Counted from the stretch's first letter, positions 1 through 8,197 are shown. The stretch: DNA of 10,191 nt from Cephalothrix simula (GCA_035591015.1 JAXIUW010232396.1:1-10191), one strand, 5' to 3'. The notes: a model not told the origin generated them from the letters alone. Program-made: numbers and translations.

Positions 1-1187
1 GGGTGGGGGCATTTTTTAGTCTCATTCAAACCGTGTGGCCAATTTATGATCATTTATCCATACTATTGTGTAGACATATGGAGGTAATAAGGGGGGGGGG
101 GGTAAGCAACATCCCGGCTGCTCAAACAGCAGGGAAAGCCAAGGTAAAAAATTACAAACATATATCTCTATCTTTCTTTGATAGTACAAAAAATCTTCAA
201 AAATAGATTTAATACAGTTATATATTTTTTTATAAAATGTAATATTATTCAATACTTTTTAAAATTTCTAATAAAATTTAATACAAAACCTGTTAGTATG
301 GATTATCGCCATCTGTGATCATCAAGCAGAAACTATTTTACGGTGAACAGGCATAAAACCGTCTGGGATGTTACCAATTCATCCATCCTTGGCCAACGAG
401 TTTTATGTGTAACTATCTGACTATCCAAGCTTAGTTCACTCATTCACCGCTGCTCTCATCAAATGATGAGAATTAATTGATGAATAATACCACTGTACAA
501 CGAAGTGGTACTATAACCGTCTATTTGAGCCGACCACAGTACACTGGGAGAGGTCCGCTATGCCATTCTTTTTTCACTTATCGTATTATATAATTTTGCT
601 CCAAAGGCAACTTTTTACACTGATAATTGAGAAAAGGAAAGCATAGTTTTGTTAGGAAAAAAATAAGGCATTATAATATGTGTAAAACTTACCCAAGAAA
701 TACATAGAGGTATCCGTTTAATCCTTTTGAAACGCATGTCGTGAATCACAGATCTATGGCATATAGAGTATGTAATGACCTTTTGATAGCCTCATTCAAA
801 TCGATCGCTTCATATAAACAACAATTATCAACTACTCACTAGCTCAGTGGTCAATTTAAGTAATTTACCATACGTCAGCAAGGGATTCCACTTGACCGGA
901 CAGTGAAGGAGACGTGGCAGACAGACAACATACAACGCCAATTTATCCTGTATGTGAGAAGTAAAATTACCCCACAAATGTACTGCACATTTGCCCCGTA
1001 AATATAGGGTAAGTTTTAACTTTTTTTAAATACATTACAAATTCAATACTCTGCCCGACTGTTTTTTTTCACAACCACATTCAGGTACCTAAAAAGTGGT
1101 CTATCCAATCCCATCCAAAATTTCATTTAATATGAAATAATGGAAACTTTAATAGTCTCTCCTGATGACTCCATTTACGTTATTCCC
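1..1187. other. Non-coding AT-rich flank
   Basis: No exon, RNA gene or protein-like frame can be supported. Notable content is a run of 12 G at 91-102 and the two short hairpins at 455-510. CTCATTCAAA appears near 20 and near 790, which may be a trace of an old repeat. Confidence 0.6.
455..510. repeat. Two adjacent short hairpins
   Basis: CTCATCA-AA-TGATGAG (455-470) is a 7-bp stem with a 2-nt loop. TACCACT (488-494) pairs with AGTGGTA (504-510) across 9 nt. They lie in a mixed-composition stretch (about 290-560) that is less AT-rich than its surroundings. I tested it mentally for tRNA boxes and found none. Confidence 0.35.
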
Positions 1188-1220
1188 AATGTTTTTTGGA
1201 TAAAAATATCCAAAAACATT
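1188..1220. repeat. Strong 33-nt hairpin
   Basis: AATG-T6-GGATA (1188-1202) pairs with TATCC-A5-CATT (1207-1220) around the loop AAAA (1203-1206). The stem is 14 bp with a single bulged T. The flanks do not continue the pairing. It may be the tip of a small decayed inverted-repeat element. No function can be assigned. Confidence 0.6.
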
Positions 1221-1454
1221 CAATCACTGACTTCGTTTTGCCCCTGGACTCTGGTTTTTGCATATCGTCACAAAGAACAACGTACTGACCTGTTAACGTG
1301 CAATTAGGAGCGGGCGTTCCCCCTCCGTACGGTTCATGCAGTAACTGCTATGAAAAAGTCCAAAATATCATGATACACTTCTAATTTAATCTATTAAACG
1401 TAAAATAGGCAGCCAGAATCGGAAAGAGGGAATGGAACCAAGCAAAACATGACA

Positions 1455-1520
1455 GAAGTGCACAAGAGTCCCAACATCATGACATTTCATCACGGAGGTG
1501 TACGCCTGTCCCAACATCAT
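1455..1520 (+). repeat. Short direct repeat at 40-bp spacing
   Basis: GTCCCAACATCAT occurs at 1468-1480 and 1508-1520. The 13 nt before each copy are also related (GAAGTGCACAAGA versus GAGGTGTACGCCT). This suggests a two-unit ~40-bp tandem duplication that has drifted. Confidence 0.5.
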
Positions 1521-1833
1521 AAATTATTGGACAGCACCACTGGATTAATTTTTGTCCAGGCTCATATGGGATCATATGGCCCACGGGTTACCTGATATTA
1601 CTAAAACTCAAAGGTTTGCGTCATATAGTATGCTTGATAAGCCAAACAACCAATTGTAAGTCTACCCTGAAAGATTCCCTTAACATCCGAAAGTGGAAAA
1701 TCTATTTTCGAATATTTTTCACATTTTGTGTCACTACTCCCCCAAAAGTGGGAAAAAAGATTTAAAAACCTCCCATGATGTGTAACTTTTCATGCTCTTT
1801 CCAATACTGCAATAGCATATTTTAACATACAAA

Positions 1834-1865
1834 GGGCCTGGATGGCCATTTGGCCACCCAGGCCC
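1834..1865. repeat. GC-rich 32-nt near-perfect palindrome
   Basis: GGGCCTGG (1834-1841) and TGGCCA (1843-1848) pair with TGGCCA (1851-1856) and CCAGGCCC (1858-1865). The stem has 14 pairs, one A/C mismatch and a TT loop. It stands out as an island of G+C in AT-rich DNA. Weak inverted similarity may continue into the A/T-rich flanks, so it could be the centre of a larger decayed foldback. Confidence 0.65.
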
Positions 1866-2549
1866 CCTAAAAAGTACAAAAAATAGTGTCATTTGGAGCC
1901 CTTTTTGATAAATTATAGAAAATTTAATATGGTTTTTTACTTTTTGGGCTCCCCTTAAATTATCCTCTGCATAGGGTTCAGTGGTTTCCATGCCCCTTCT
2001 AGGAGTTCTCGACGGGGTAAAGTTTGACCTCTTTACGTTGCTTCATCCAATTTTTCATCCACTGGAGATTCGAAATTACGAGAACTGAGATCGATTAATG
2101 CAGTGAAAATCAAAAAGAAAATATCTAAAGTAATTGAGAAAATGTTTATTTTGATCACACGAAGCTGTATCTTTCAGCAGCATTTAAGTATGCAAAAATA
2201 TAACACAGAAAAATTGATACAAAAATAAGCAAAAACCAAGCAGGAATATTTACAACTTTGGCACCAAGTGCGGGCAGTTATTGATAAAAACAATAATACT
2301 GGAAAATGTAAAGATTATGAGACACTAAGCACCCTAGAGATTTTTTATGATAACTTTAAGAGAGGGTTTCAGTTTTCTCTAACGCGTACGTCAACGTATA
2401 TGTGCGTATAAGTGAACAAAATAAAATCTAAATGTTTGTTAAACTTGCATATTTACACTAAAGCAACGGTATTTGTACAGGGAAAAACCCCATTTTAAAA
2501 CTTTCACTTTCGCTTTTAGTGATTTAATTGGTTAGACTGGTTCCCTTAC
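1866..2549. other. Non-coding stretch before the foldback element
   Basis: This AT-rich sequence has no reading frame with protein-like composition, no RNA gene and no clear repeat. The stretch from 1221 to 1833 is similar apart from the 40-bp direct repeat at 1455-1520. Confidence 0.55.
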
Positions 2550-2976
2550 CCCGAAAGGGGTATGGTGACAGTGGGCGCCATCTTGGATTTTTAATTAGGT
2601 AAAACTAGGAGAAAATTAGTCTGATCACACATCAATAAGTTGAAATTATATCTTCAAAAGGGTAAGGGATATAACACTATAGTGTCATAAACAGTAAGGA
2701 ATGGAAAATAAATATATGGTAAACTTATTCCAAAGTTGAGAAATAAGGAATTTAAAAAATTCAAATAATTTTATGAATTTTTAATTTCTTATCAAATACG
2801 TTTACTATATACTTGTTTTCCTTTGCTTACTGCTTATCCCTCGCTATAGTGTTATTTCCTTTACCCTTCTGAAGATATAATTTCAACTTATTGATGTGTG
2901 ATCAGACTAATTTTCTCCTAGTTTTAGCTAATTAAAAATCCAAGATGGCGCCCACTGTCACCATACCCCTTTCAGG
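2550..2976. mobile_element. Foldback element with ~200-bp inverted arms
   Basis: The left arm (2550-2762) and right arm (2775-2976) are reverse complements around a 12-nt loop (2763-2774). By eye the outer 130 bp (from 2553) differ at about four positions, while the inner ~70 bp are more diverged. Each arm contains CAAGATGGCGCC near its outer end (2574-2585 on minus, 2941-2952 on plus), a good YY1-type core. No open reading frame lies inside, so if mobile it is non-autonomous (MITE or foldback class). No convincing target-site duplication is visible; AGTCTA-like traces beyond the arms hint that the ends may extend further. Transcription would give a long hairpin RNA. Confidence 0.85.
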
Positions 2977-3993
2977 AGTCTATGTAATTTGTGTTCAGTT
3001 TTCCTATTCTGATCATTTGAAATCACATCTTGGATACATACCCAATCTCACATTTCACATCTGTCATTCCTTTCAATAAAAAAATTATGATTTTAAAATG
3101 ACCATTTTTCCGCCTGTCCTAGCCCATTAATTCATCCTACTAGCATTAAAATTAGGTCGGAAATTATATACATTATATACAATGTACAAAATTCATTATT
3201 CTGTCGAAAGGCTATTTGATACCAGAGCTCGCGAAACCATTTTACAATAAATTCCATAAATGAGATTACTAGTATTAAGCCTTATCTTAAAATGTAATGC
3301 CAAAAATAAAAAATTGAATCAGACTTATAAATCTGTCAGATGGTCTAAATGGAAATATGGCTGCCCCAACCAAGATTGCCGAACTTATTCCTTGTCCATT
3401 ATGTTTTTCTTCAATGGAAATTAATATTTTTTCTCGTTTTATACAATACTTTAATATGTAGTACTATTATATATTTAAAGCAGAGGATTTTATAACGTCG
3501 ATCTCCAGTGTCGGACGGTTTGCTTTGAACCCAAAAAATGCAGAAACTAAATCTGAAAACACATTTTGAAAATTTGACCCCAACGCAATGTACCGTACGT
3601 GCCCTGTACGTGGATAGAAGTTATTAAGTCATTTGACACTGCTGATATCACTAGTAATTGAAATTTTAACGATTTTTCGCGAACTATAAATTTTACTGCG
3701 AGTATGATGAATCAATGGGCTAGGATAGGCGAAAAGGACTCGTTTTAAAATCAAGATTTTTTTATACAAAGGAATGTTAGATATTTATGGGATGGGGATG
3801 TATGGAAAGATTAGATTTCAAATGATCATAAAATTAAAAAAAAAAAACAACACCAAGCGACTAAAATTGTAGTTTGCAAATGGACTTGAGATACGTTTTG
3901 TATTATCCTTTGCTGATACGTAGATCTCACGTCGAATTAGGCGATAGGAAAACCCTATTAGATAAAAATTTTCGAAAATAATATCAACCTGTG

Positions 3994-4017
3994 CAAATAC
4001 CCATATGAGGGTATTTG
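3994..4017. repeat. 9-bp-stem hairpin
   Basis: CAAATACCC (3994-4002) pairs perfectly with GGGTATTTG (4009-4017) across the loop ATATGA. It stands alone in non-coding DNA and nothing around it suggests a gene. Confidence 0.45.
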
Positions 4018-4090
4018 ATCTGTGCCGTATGTTCATGCCTCAATTGTACTCTAGTACTGGTAACAGACTTTGTTTTGGTTTTCAAATGAG

Positions 4091-4104
4091 TACTACATGT
4101 AGTA
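4091..4104. repeat. Perfect 14-bp palindrome
   Basis: TACTACATGTAGTA reads the same on both strands. A related half (GTAGTACTAT) lies near 3459. It might be a dimeric factor site, but chance is also possible in this composition. Confidence 0.35.
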
Positions 4105-4750
4105 TTATAAACCTAGCATTTTGCACTTATTTAAAGCCATTTCATTAAAATAAAATATGAACGATAAATTATAATAAACATATAGGTGGCAGGATGAAAT
4201 AAAAGTAATTTGCCGAAATCCCTTTTAAATATATACAGGGCGGGCATTCACCGATGAGGCGCATTAATTCCCTTTACGCCAGTTCCAAAACAGTACAATC
4301 CCATCAATTCAATAAACACAAACTGGAGGGTTTTGCATTTTAAAACAACAGTTTACACAGTGGTCTACAGAAATAACTATTTAATGCACTACACCTTAAC
4401 CAAAATTAATTAACAGTTCAAAACAAAATAAAGGTGGCCGGATAAAATGAAAGTAATTTGCCGAAATCCCTTTTACTAGTAACTTTATACAGGGCGGGCA
4501 TTCACCAATGAGGGGCATTCATCCCTTTTACACCGGTTCCAAAACAGTACAATCCCATCAATTCATCAAACACAAACTGGAGGCTTTAGCACTTTAGAAC
4601 AACAATTTACACAGTAATCTACAGAAATAACTATTTTAATTGCACTACAAATTAACTGACAGTTCAAAAACAAATTAAAGGTGGCAGGATAAAATAAAAG
4701 TAATTTGCCGAAATTGGCGGGCAATCACCGATGAGGGGCATTAATCCTTT

Positions 4751-5072
4751 ATTGTTACTTTTTGTGGTGGTATCAAATATTAATGTTAAGTTATGCTCAA
4801 AATATATCGTATATTGCCCGCTACTAGCTGGCAAATATCGATATTGGCCCGTTTCTATGCAAAACCGAAGTTTTTTGGGCCAAAAAATGAAAAGTTACAA
4901 TAAAATTAATAATACTTGATACTTTTCAATGATGGATGTTCAATTGTCCCTTAGTGTTGACTTCGGATTTTATTGAACCTCGAGCTTTGCGCTCGGCCCA
5001 ATAAAAACCTCAGTTAAAACTGCGGGCCTTGAAAATCCATATTTATCAAATTACTAGCATTATTGTTATATT
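4751..5072. mobile_element. ~320-bp insertion splitting the third tandem copy
   Basis: Comparison with copies 1 and 2 shows that repeat sequence stops after GCATTAATCCTTT (ending 4750) and resumes at ACACAGCTTCC (from about 5073). The intervening sequence is absent from the other copies. TTATTGTTA occurs at 4749-4757 and again at 5060-5068, which could be a 9-bp target-site duplication or terminal direct repeats. I see no terminal inverted repeats and no protein. The segment contains a stem built from CGAGC/GCTCG (4981-4995) flanked by TTTTATTG/CAATAAAA (4968-4975 with 4999-5006), CAGTTAAAACTG (5011-5022), and a near-palindrome at 4830-4849. It looks like a small non-autonomous element. Confidence 0.6.
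4969..4974 (-). terminator. Candidate poly(A) signal AATAAA
   Basis: Reading the minus strand downstream of the stop codon at 5209, this is the first canonical AATAAA, about 235 nt into the 3' flank. A second lies at 4748-4753. Both are at or inside the segment that splits the third tandem repeat. No clear GU-rich element follows, so this is a candidate only. Confidence 0.35.
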
Positions 5073-5208
5073 ACACAGCTTCCAAAACAGTACAATCCCA
5101 TCAATTCAATAAACACAAACTGGAGGCTTTTGCACTTTAGAACAAAAATTTACACTTTATAACCAAAATTAACTAAAAAAGTTCAAAACAAAATCAAAAT
5201 AAAATTGT

Positions 5209-7937
5209 TTATCTTCTTGAAAACTGTGCTTCAAAGTCTTTGGAAAGTTTTTCAGCTTTGTTTTGAATAATATGATCTACATTTACCTGTGCCATGGCAA
5301 AAGCTAATCCATGGACTTTAGTCATGTGTTTTGTGAAGCACTGTATTCTAGAGAAAGGCATGTCACACTGAGAGCACCGGTACATACTTCTATTAGCTAA
5401 ATTTGCAGGTTCTTTCCGAGGCCAAGGTTTCAACGTGTAATCATTATTGTTTTGTTGATTTTTTGCATCGTTTATTTTACTATTGTTTTTGGTCTGCTTT
5501 TTGTCCTTTTTATTTTTTACCAGCTTAAATGTCATTTGCGAATATTCAGGAGTTTGAATATTATCCTTTCGGGCAGAAATATCGATTAAACCGAATGCTT
5601 TGGACTTCTCAATTTTAGGTAACGAATAGTTCAAAGGAAGAGGTACTTGAGTAGGACGGTCACGATCAAGCATACTTGCAGAACGCATTTGTTTTTTGTC
5701 CATAGAGACTGGAACGCGTTCAGGAAACACCGGCATTTGCGATAAAAACTGTGCAGGAGCAGATGCCGGGATTTCATCAAATTGTTTCATACCAAATGCT
5801 CCAATCGGTGGAAATAGGTCAGCTGATTGTGGCGGCGTCATGGAGGGTGGTGAAGGCTGTAGCATCCTTACCGGAAGTGGCAATTGTTCCGGCACCGCAG
5901 GAGAAGATACTTTAGGCGATGAGGATGAATATAGCGGCGTATCAGCACGTGAGGACGAGGGTGATGCCCTTTCTCCATACACTGGATGGACTTGATGGTC
6001 ATCAATGTCATGCACCGATTTAAGATGGCGGACAAGAGACCAACGATGGCCGAAATACAAAGAACAGACATGACATATCCATCGAGCTCTAAACGTGTCA
6101 TTTGGGCGGATAAGTTCTGTTCCAGGACTTAGTGGAACATTAGGTGAATCAATGCCATGAACAGTTTGTAAATGTTTGATAAGCAGAGATCTTTGATGGT
6201 AAATGATTGAGCAAAAATGACATATCCATTGAGCTTTGGTGTCAGTAGTTGGTCTTCCAATTTGAGCGACTCCAAGCGATGGGCTACTGTTAGTACCACT
6301 AAGATGGTGCTGGACTGAATTCATAAATTCAGATTTATTATCATTTTGCGGATAGAAGACACTACCATGAATGTCTAAGCTAGCTTCATCAGATTGGGCA
6401 GTCTTCATTTTGTGCTTATAAGATTGATGAAGTCGCAAAGTTTTCACCATGGCAAATGATCTTGGGCACTTGTTACATTTGAAGCGTTTACTCTTTGCAA
6501 GATGAAACTCCCGAATATGTTTCCGTAGTGACTTCTTCGATATAAAGTCGCGTTTGCAGTACGAACACACGATCACGTGATCAAGTCTACCGCCAGAATC
6601 AGGTTTCAACATTCCTTCCACCTTGCGATTGTTCGTAAAGCGATGTATCGTTGCAATATGTGATTTTAAATCATTTTCATAGACAAACTTCCGCGGACAG
6701 GAAGTACAAGACCATGGACGCGAATCTATCTCAGATTTTAGATGCTTCATGACGTACCGATGCCTCTTTCGCATGAAAAATGGCTTCACCTTATGCTTCA
6801 CTTTCATATGGTGGTTTCTTTGAGTGACATACTTGAACTCTTCGTCACAGAAATCACAACTAATGGCACTAACTTTCTTTTGTGGCCACATGTATTCTTG
6901 AGGCTTTAAATCTGGAATAGATACTTTAGTATGCTTATCCCAAGGATTGTTGAAAATTGGCTCGTCAAATCGCCTCTTTAGTTCAGCCTCATCAACTGGC
7001 TCCAGCTTTACTTTAGACAAATCAAAGCCGCAAATTTCAGAAACAGGATCAACTAACCGGCGCCTTAAAGCGGATCGTGGATTTTTGTTGACTGAAAAGT
7101 CAATTGGTGAAGAGTCTTCTCTTTTAATTGCGTCAGGAAATAAATTCGGAGAGACAGGTTTTGAGTCGAAAGGGTTAACAACTAATCCCTGATTATTAGG
7201 TACGGACGGAACAAACATGGCAGGAACTGGATGACCAGACATCATAACATAACAAGGCTGAGCGGAGCTATCAGATGTAGGAACTTTATCACTACCTGAA
7301 AATGGTGATAAATTCGAAAACCTATTATTACTTTTAGTGGTAGAATCACCATTTTTTGATTTAGTGCTACCATTGCTAAACCCATGAGGCTTCGGGATGT
7401 TAAGACGAGGTCTTCCGTCAACAATTGGAGCAGCGGGGATGTTCATATTTGCATCAGCAGTCATACCACCTTTGACCTGACCAGAGTGTAAGTTCATAGT
7501 CAGCATGTTTTGAGCCATTGCTTGTCGGTCAGTCAAAATATCACTTCCTTTTTTCACTTTCTTCGCTTTGTAAAGTTTGAGGTAAGAATCCACTTGTAGG
7601 ACTTCAGCAGCTTCTAAAACTTCCTTGCTATGTTCCGCATGAAGTGTTCCGTTGATTTTTTGGCCGTAAATATATTCCAGAAGCAATTTTATACCATCTG
7701 GACTGACATCTTGGAGAAAGAACTCATGTTTCTTATGCAGATCTTCCTTTGACAAAGATTGGAAATAACGGCTTGATAGAAGAAGTACTACCTTGTGTGC
7801 ATGGAAGAATTGAATATTTCCATCACGTGCTTGAACTCTAAGTATGACGTCACACAAAACTTTGTCCAATCGCAGCTCGTGTAAGAAGTTACAAACAGTT
7901 CTGATGTTTCTTATTGGATTTTCCTTGTCTTCATCAT
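5209..7937 (-). CDS. BTB/POZ and C2H2 zinc-finger protein, large terminal coding exon
   Basis: This exon very likely encodes a nuclear DNA-binding transcriptional regulator. Residue numbers follow a two-exon 940-residue model. The BTB/POZ domain (about 45-155) carries LCDV, HKVVLLLSSRYF and LLEYIYG; BTB domains dimerise and recruit corepressors. A Ser/Asn/Pro-rich linker (163-390) has basic LRRRL and peptides IKRE, PIDFS, DLSK and VKLEP. Seven C2H2 fingers follow, at 392-413, 442-463, 489-510, 519-540, 604-625, 653-674 and 886-907, each C-x2-C-x12-H-x4-H. A Ser/Pro-rich stretch (686-744) and a Lys/Asn-rich segment (about 839-865) precede the last finger. The frame stays open upstream to a splice acceptor at 7946-7948 or 7938-7940, ending at TAA 5209-5211. 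No ATG precedes the BTB domain; the TTG at 7867-7869 is an internal Leu codon. The specific family member is not recognised. Confidence 0.93.
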
Positions 7938-8103
7938 CTACAATTCTGAAAAAGAAAACATATCATAAGGCAAACGAAAAATATTTCAACGGAAAATCGA
8001 ACACTGTAAGAACAATTAAACGCTATTTCAAGTACGTAAAAAGTTAAAATTCATGTTGTTATTTCACGTGTCAAGTCACATTAGAAAAGAATTATCAAAT
8101 TAC
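7938..8103 (-). other. Short intron with two competing acceptors
   Basis: On the minus strand a donor GTAATT begins at 8103. Two acceptor AGs lie 8 nt apart: a pyrimidine-rich TTTTCTTTTTCAG ending at 7946, and TAG ending at 7938. Intron lengths would be 158 or 166 bp. An intron is required because the BTB frame meets an in-frame TGA a few codons upstream of the acceptors and has no ATG in between. The donor is only moderately good (positions +5 and +6 are TT). With the 8195-8197 start, the TAG acceptor keeps the frame open, while the CAG acceptor reads into an immediate stop. The existence of an intron boundary near 7938-7946 is well supported; the exact partner donor is inferred. Confidence 0.6.
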
Positions 8104-8197
8104 CCTTGCAATGATTTTGGGGAGTTACATCCGGGGGAGCAGGGTGAGTTATTGTCCCATTTTGAAGGGTCTCGGATGAGGGCGTAAAATTAGACAT
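8104..8197 (-). CDS. Probable first coding exon of the BTB-zinc-finger gene
   Basis: This short reading frame opens with ATG at 8195-8197 and encodes 31 residues (MSNFTPSSETLQNG... ending in NHCK), rich in Ser, Thr and Pro as expected of a disordered N-terminus. An in-frame TGA sits only 3 nt upstream (8201-8203), so no earlier start exists in this frame. It ends at a GT donor (8102-8103, GGTAATT context), and without splicing the frame stops after six more codons. The leftover G joins the AT at 7936-7937 to make GAT (Asp), giving HCK-DDEDKENPIRNIRT and then the BTB domain in frame. The weak point is that this join uses the second AG (TAG, 7938-7940), not the stronger CAG 8 nt before it. The start could instead lie in an exon outside this model. 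Transcript data are absent. Confidence 0.45.

Larger units (their letters stand above)
2977..4183. other. Non-coding stretch between foldback and tandem array
   Basis: This is AT-rich DNA with many stops in all frames. The one 72-codon minus frame (3818-4036) has a low-complexity, Phe/Ile-heavy translation typical of chance. Only the palindromes at 3994-4017 and 4091-4104 stand out. Confidence 0.55.
4184..5203. repeat. Three-copy ~248-bp tandem repeat array
   Basis: Three copies begin with AGGTGGC(A/C)GGAT at 4184, 4432 and 4679, giving periods of 248 and 247 bp. Shared landmarks include AGTAATTTGCCGAAAT, GGGCATTCACC, CAAAACAGTACAATCCCATC and AAACACAAACTGGAGG. Copies 1 and 2 are near full length. 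Copy 3 lacks about 20 bp after CCGAAAT, is split between about 4750 and 5073, and lacks about 38 bp near its end. The array ends some 5 bp from the stop codon of the zinc-finger gene, so part of it forms that gene's 3' flank. No coding capacity is seen. It resembles satellite-like cores found in some mobile elements, but the family is not identified. Confidence 0.9.

Noticed and set aside
290-560. Possible tRNA or snRNA gene in the less AT-rich stretch
   Set aside because: The hairpins are short and no A-box/B-box pair or cloverleaf could be assembled.
1734-1991. 85-codon minus-strand frame
   Set aside because: It crosses the GC-rich palindrome and has no recognisable motif; composition looks like chance in non-coding DNA.
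2550-2976. Possible CRISPR or microRNA cluster interpretation of the inverted repeat
   Set aside because: There are no short regular direct repeats with spacers, and the arms are far longer than a microRNA hairpin; a foldback element fits better.
4731-4919. 62-codon plus-strand frame
   Set aside because: It starts in tandem copy 3 and runs into the insertion, so it is a composite of two repeats, not a gene.
5696-5995. 99-codon plus-strand frame
   Set aside because: It lies antisense to the Ser/Pro-rich part of the zinc-finger protein; its Gly/Ser-rich composition mirrors that exon and it has no domain.
6022-6032. YY1-like AAGATGGCGGA
   Set aside because: It encodes part of finger 6 (VRHLK) on the other strand; no reason to call it regulatory.
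6947-7192. Plus-strand frame of 81 codons, and minus-strand frames at 5868-6101 and 7242-7424
   Set aside because: All lie within the large coding exon in other frames and have no protein-family features.
7845-7852. Perfect CRE TGACGTCA
   Set aside because: It lies in codons for the conserved Cys-Asp-Val of the BTB domain, so coding constraint explains it.
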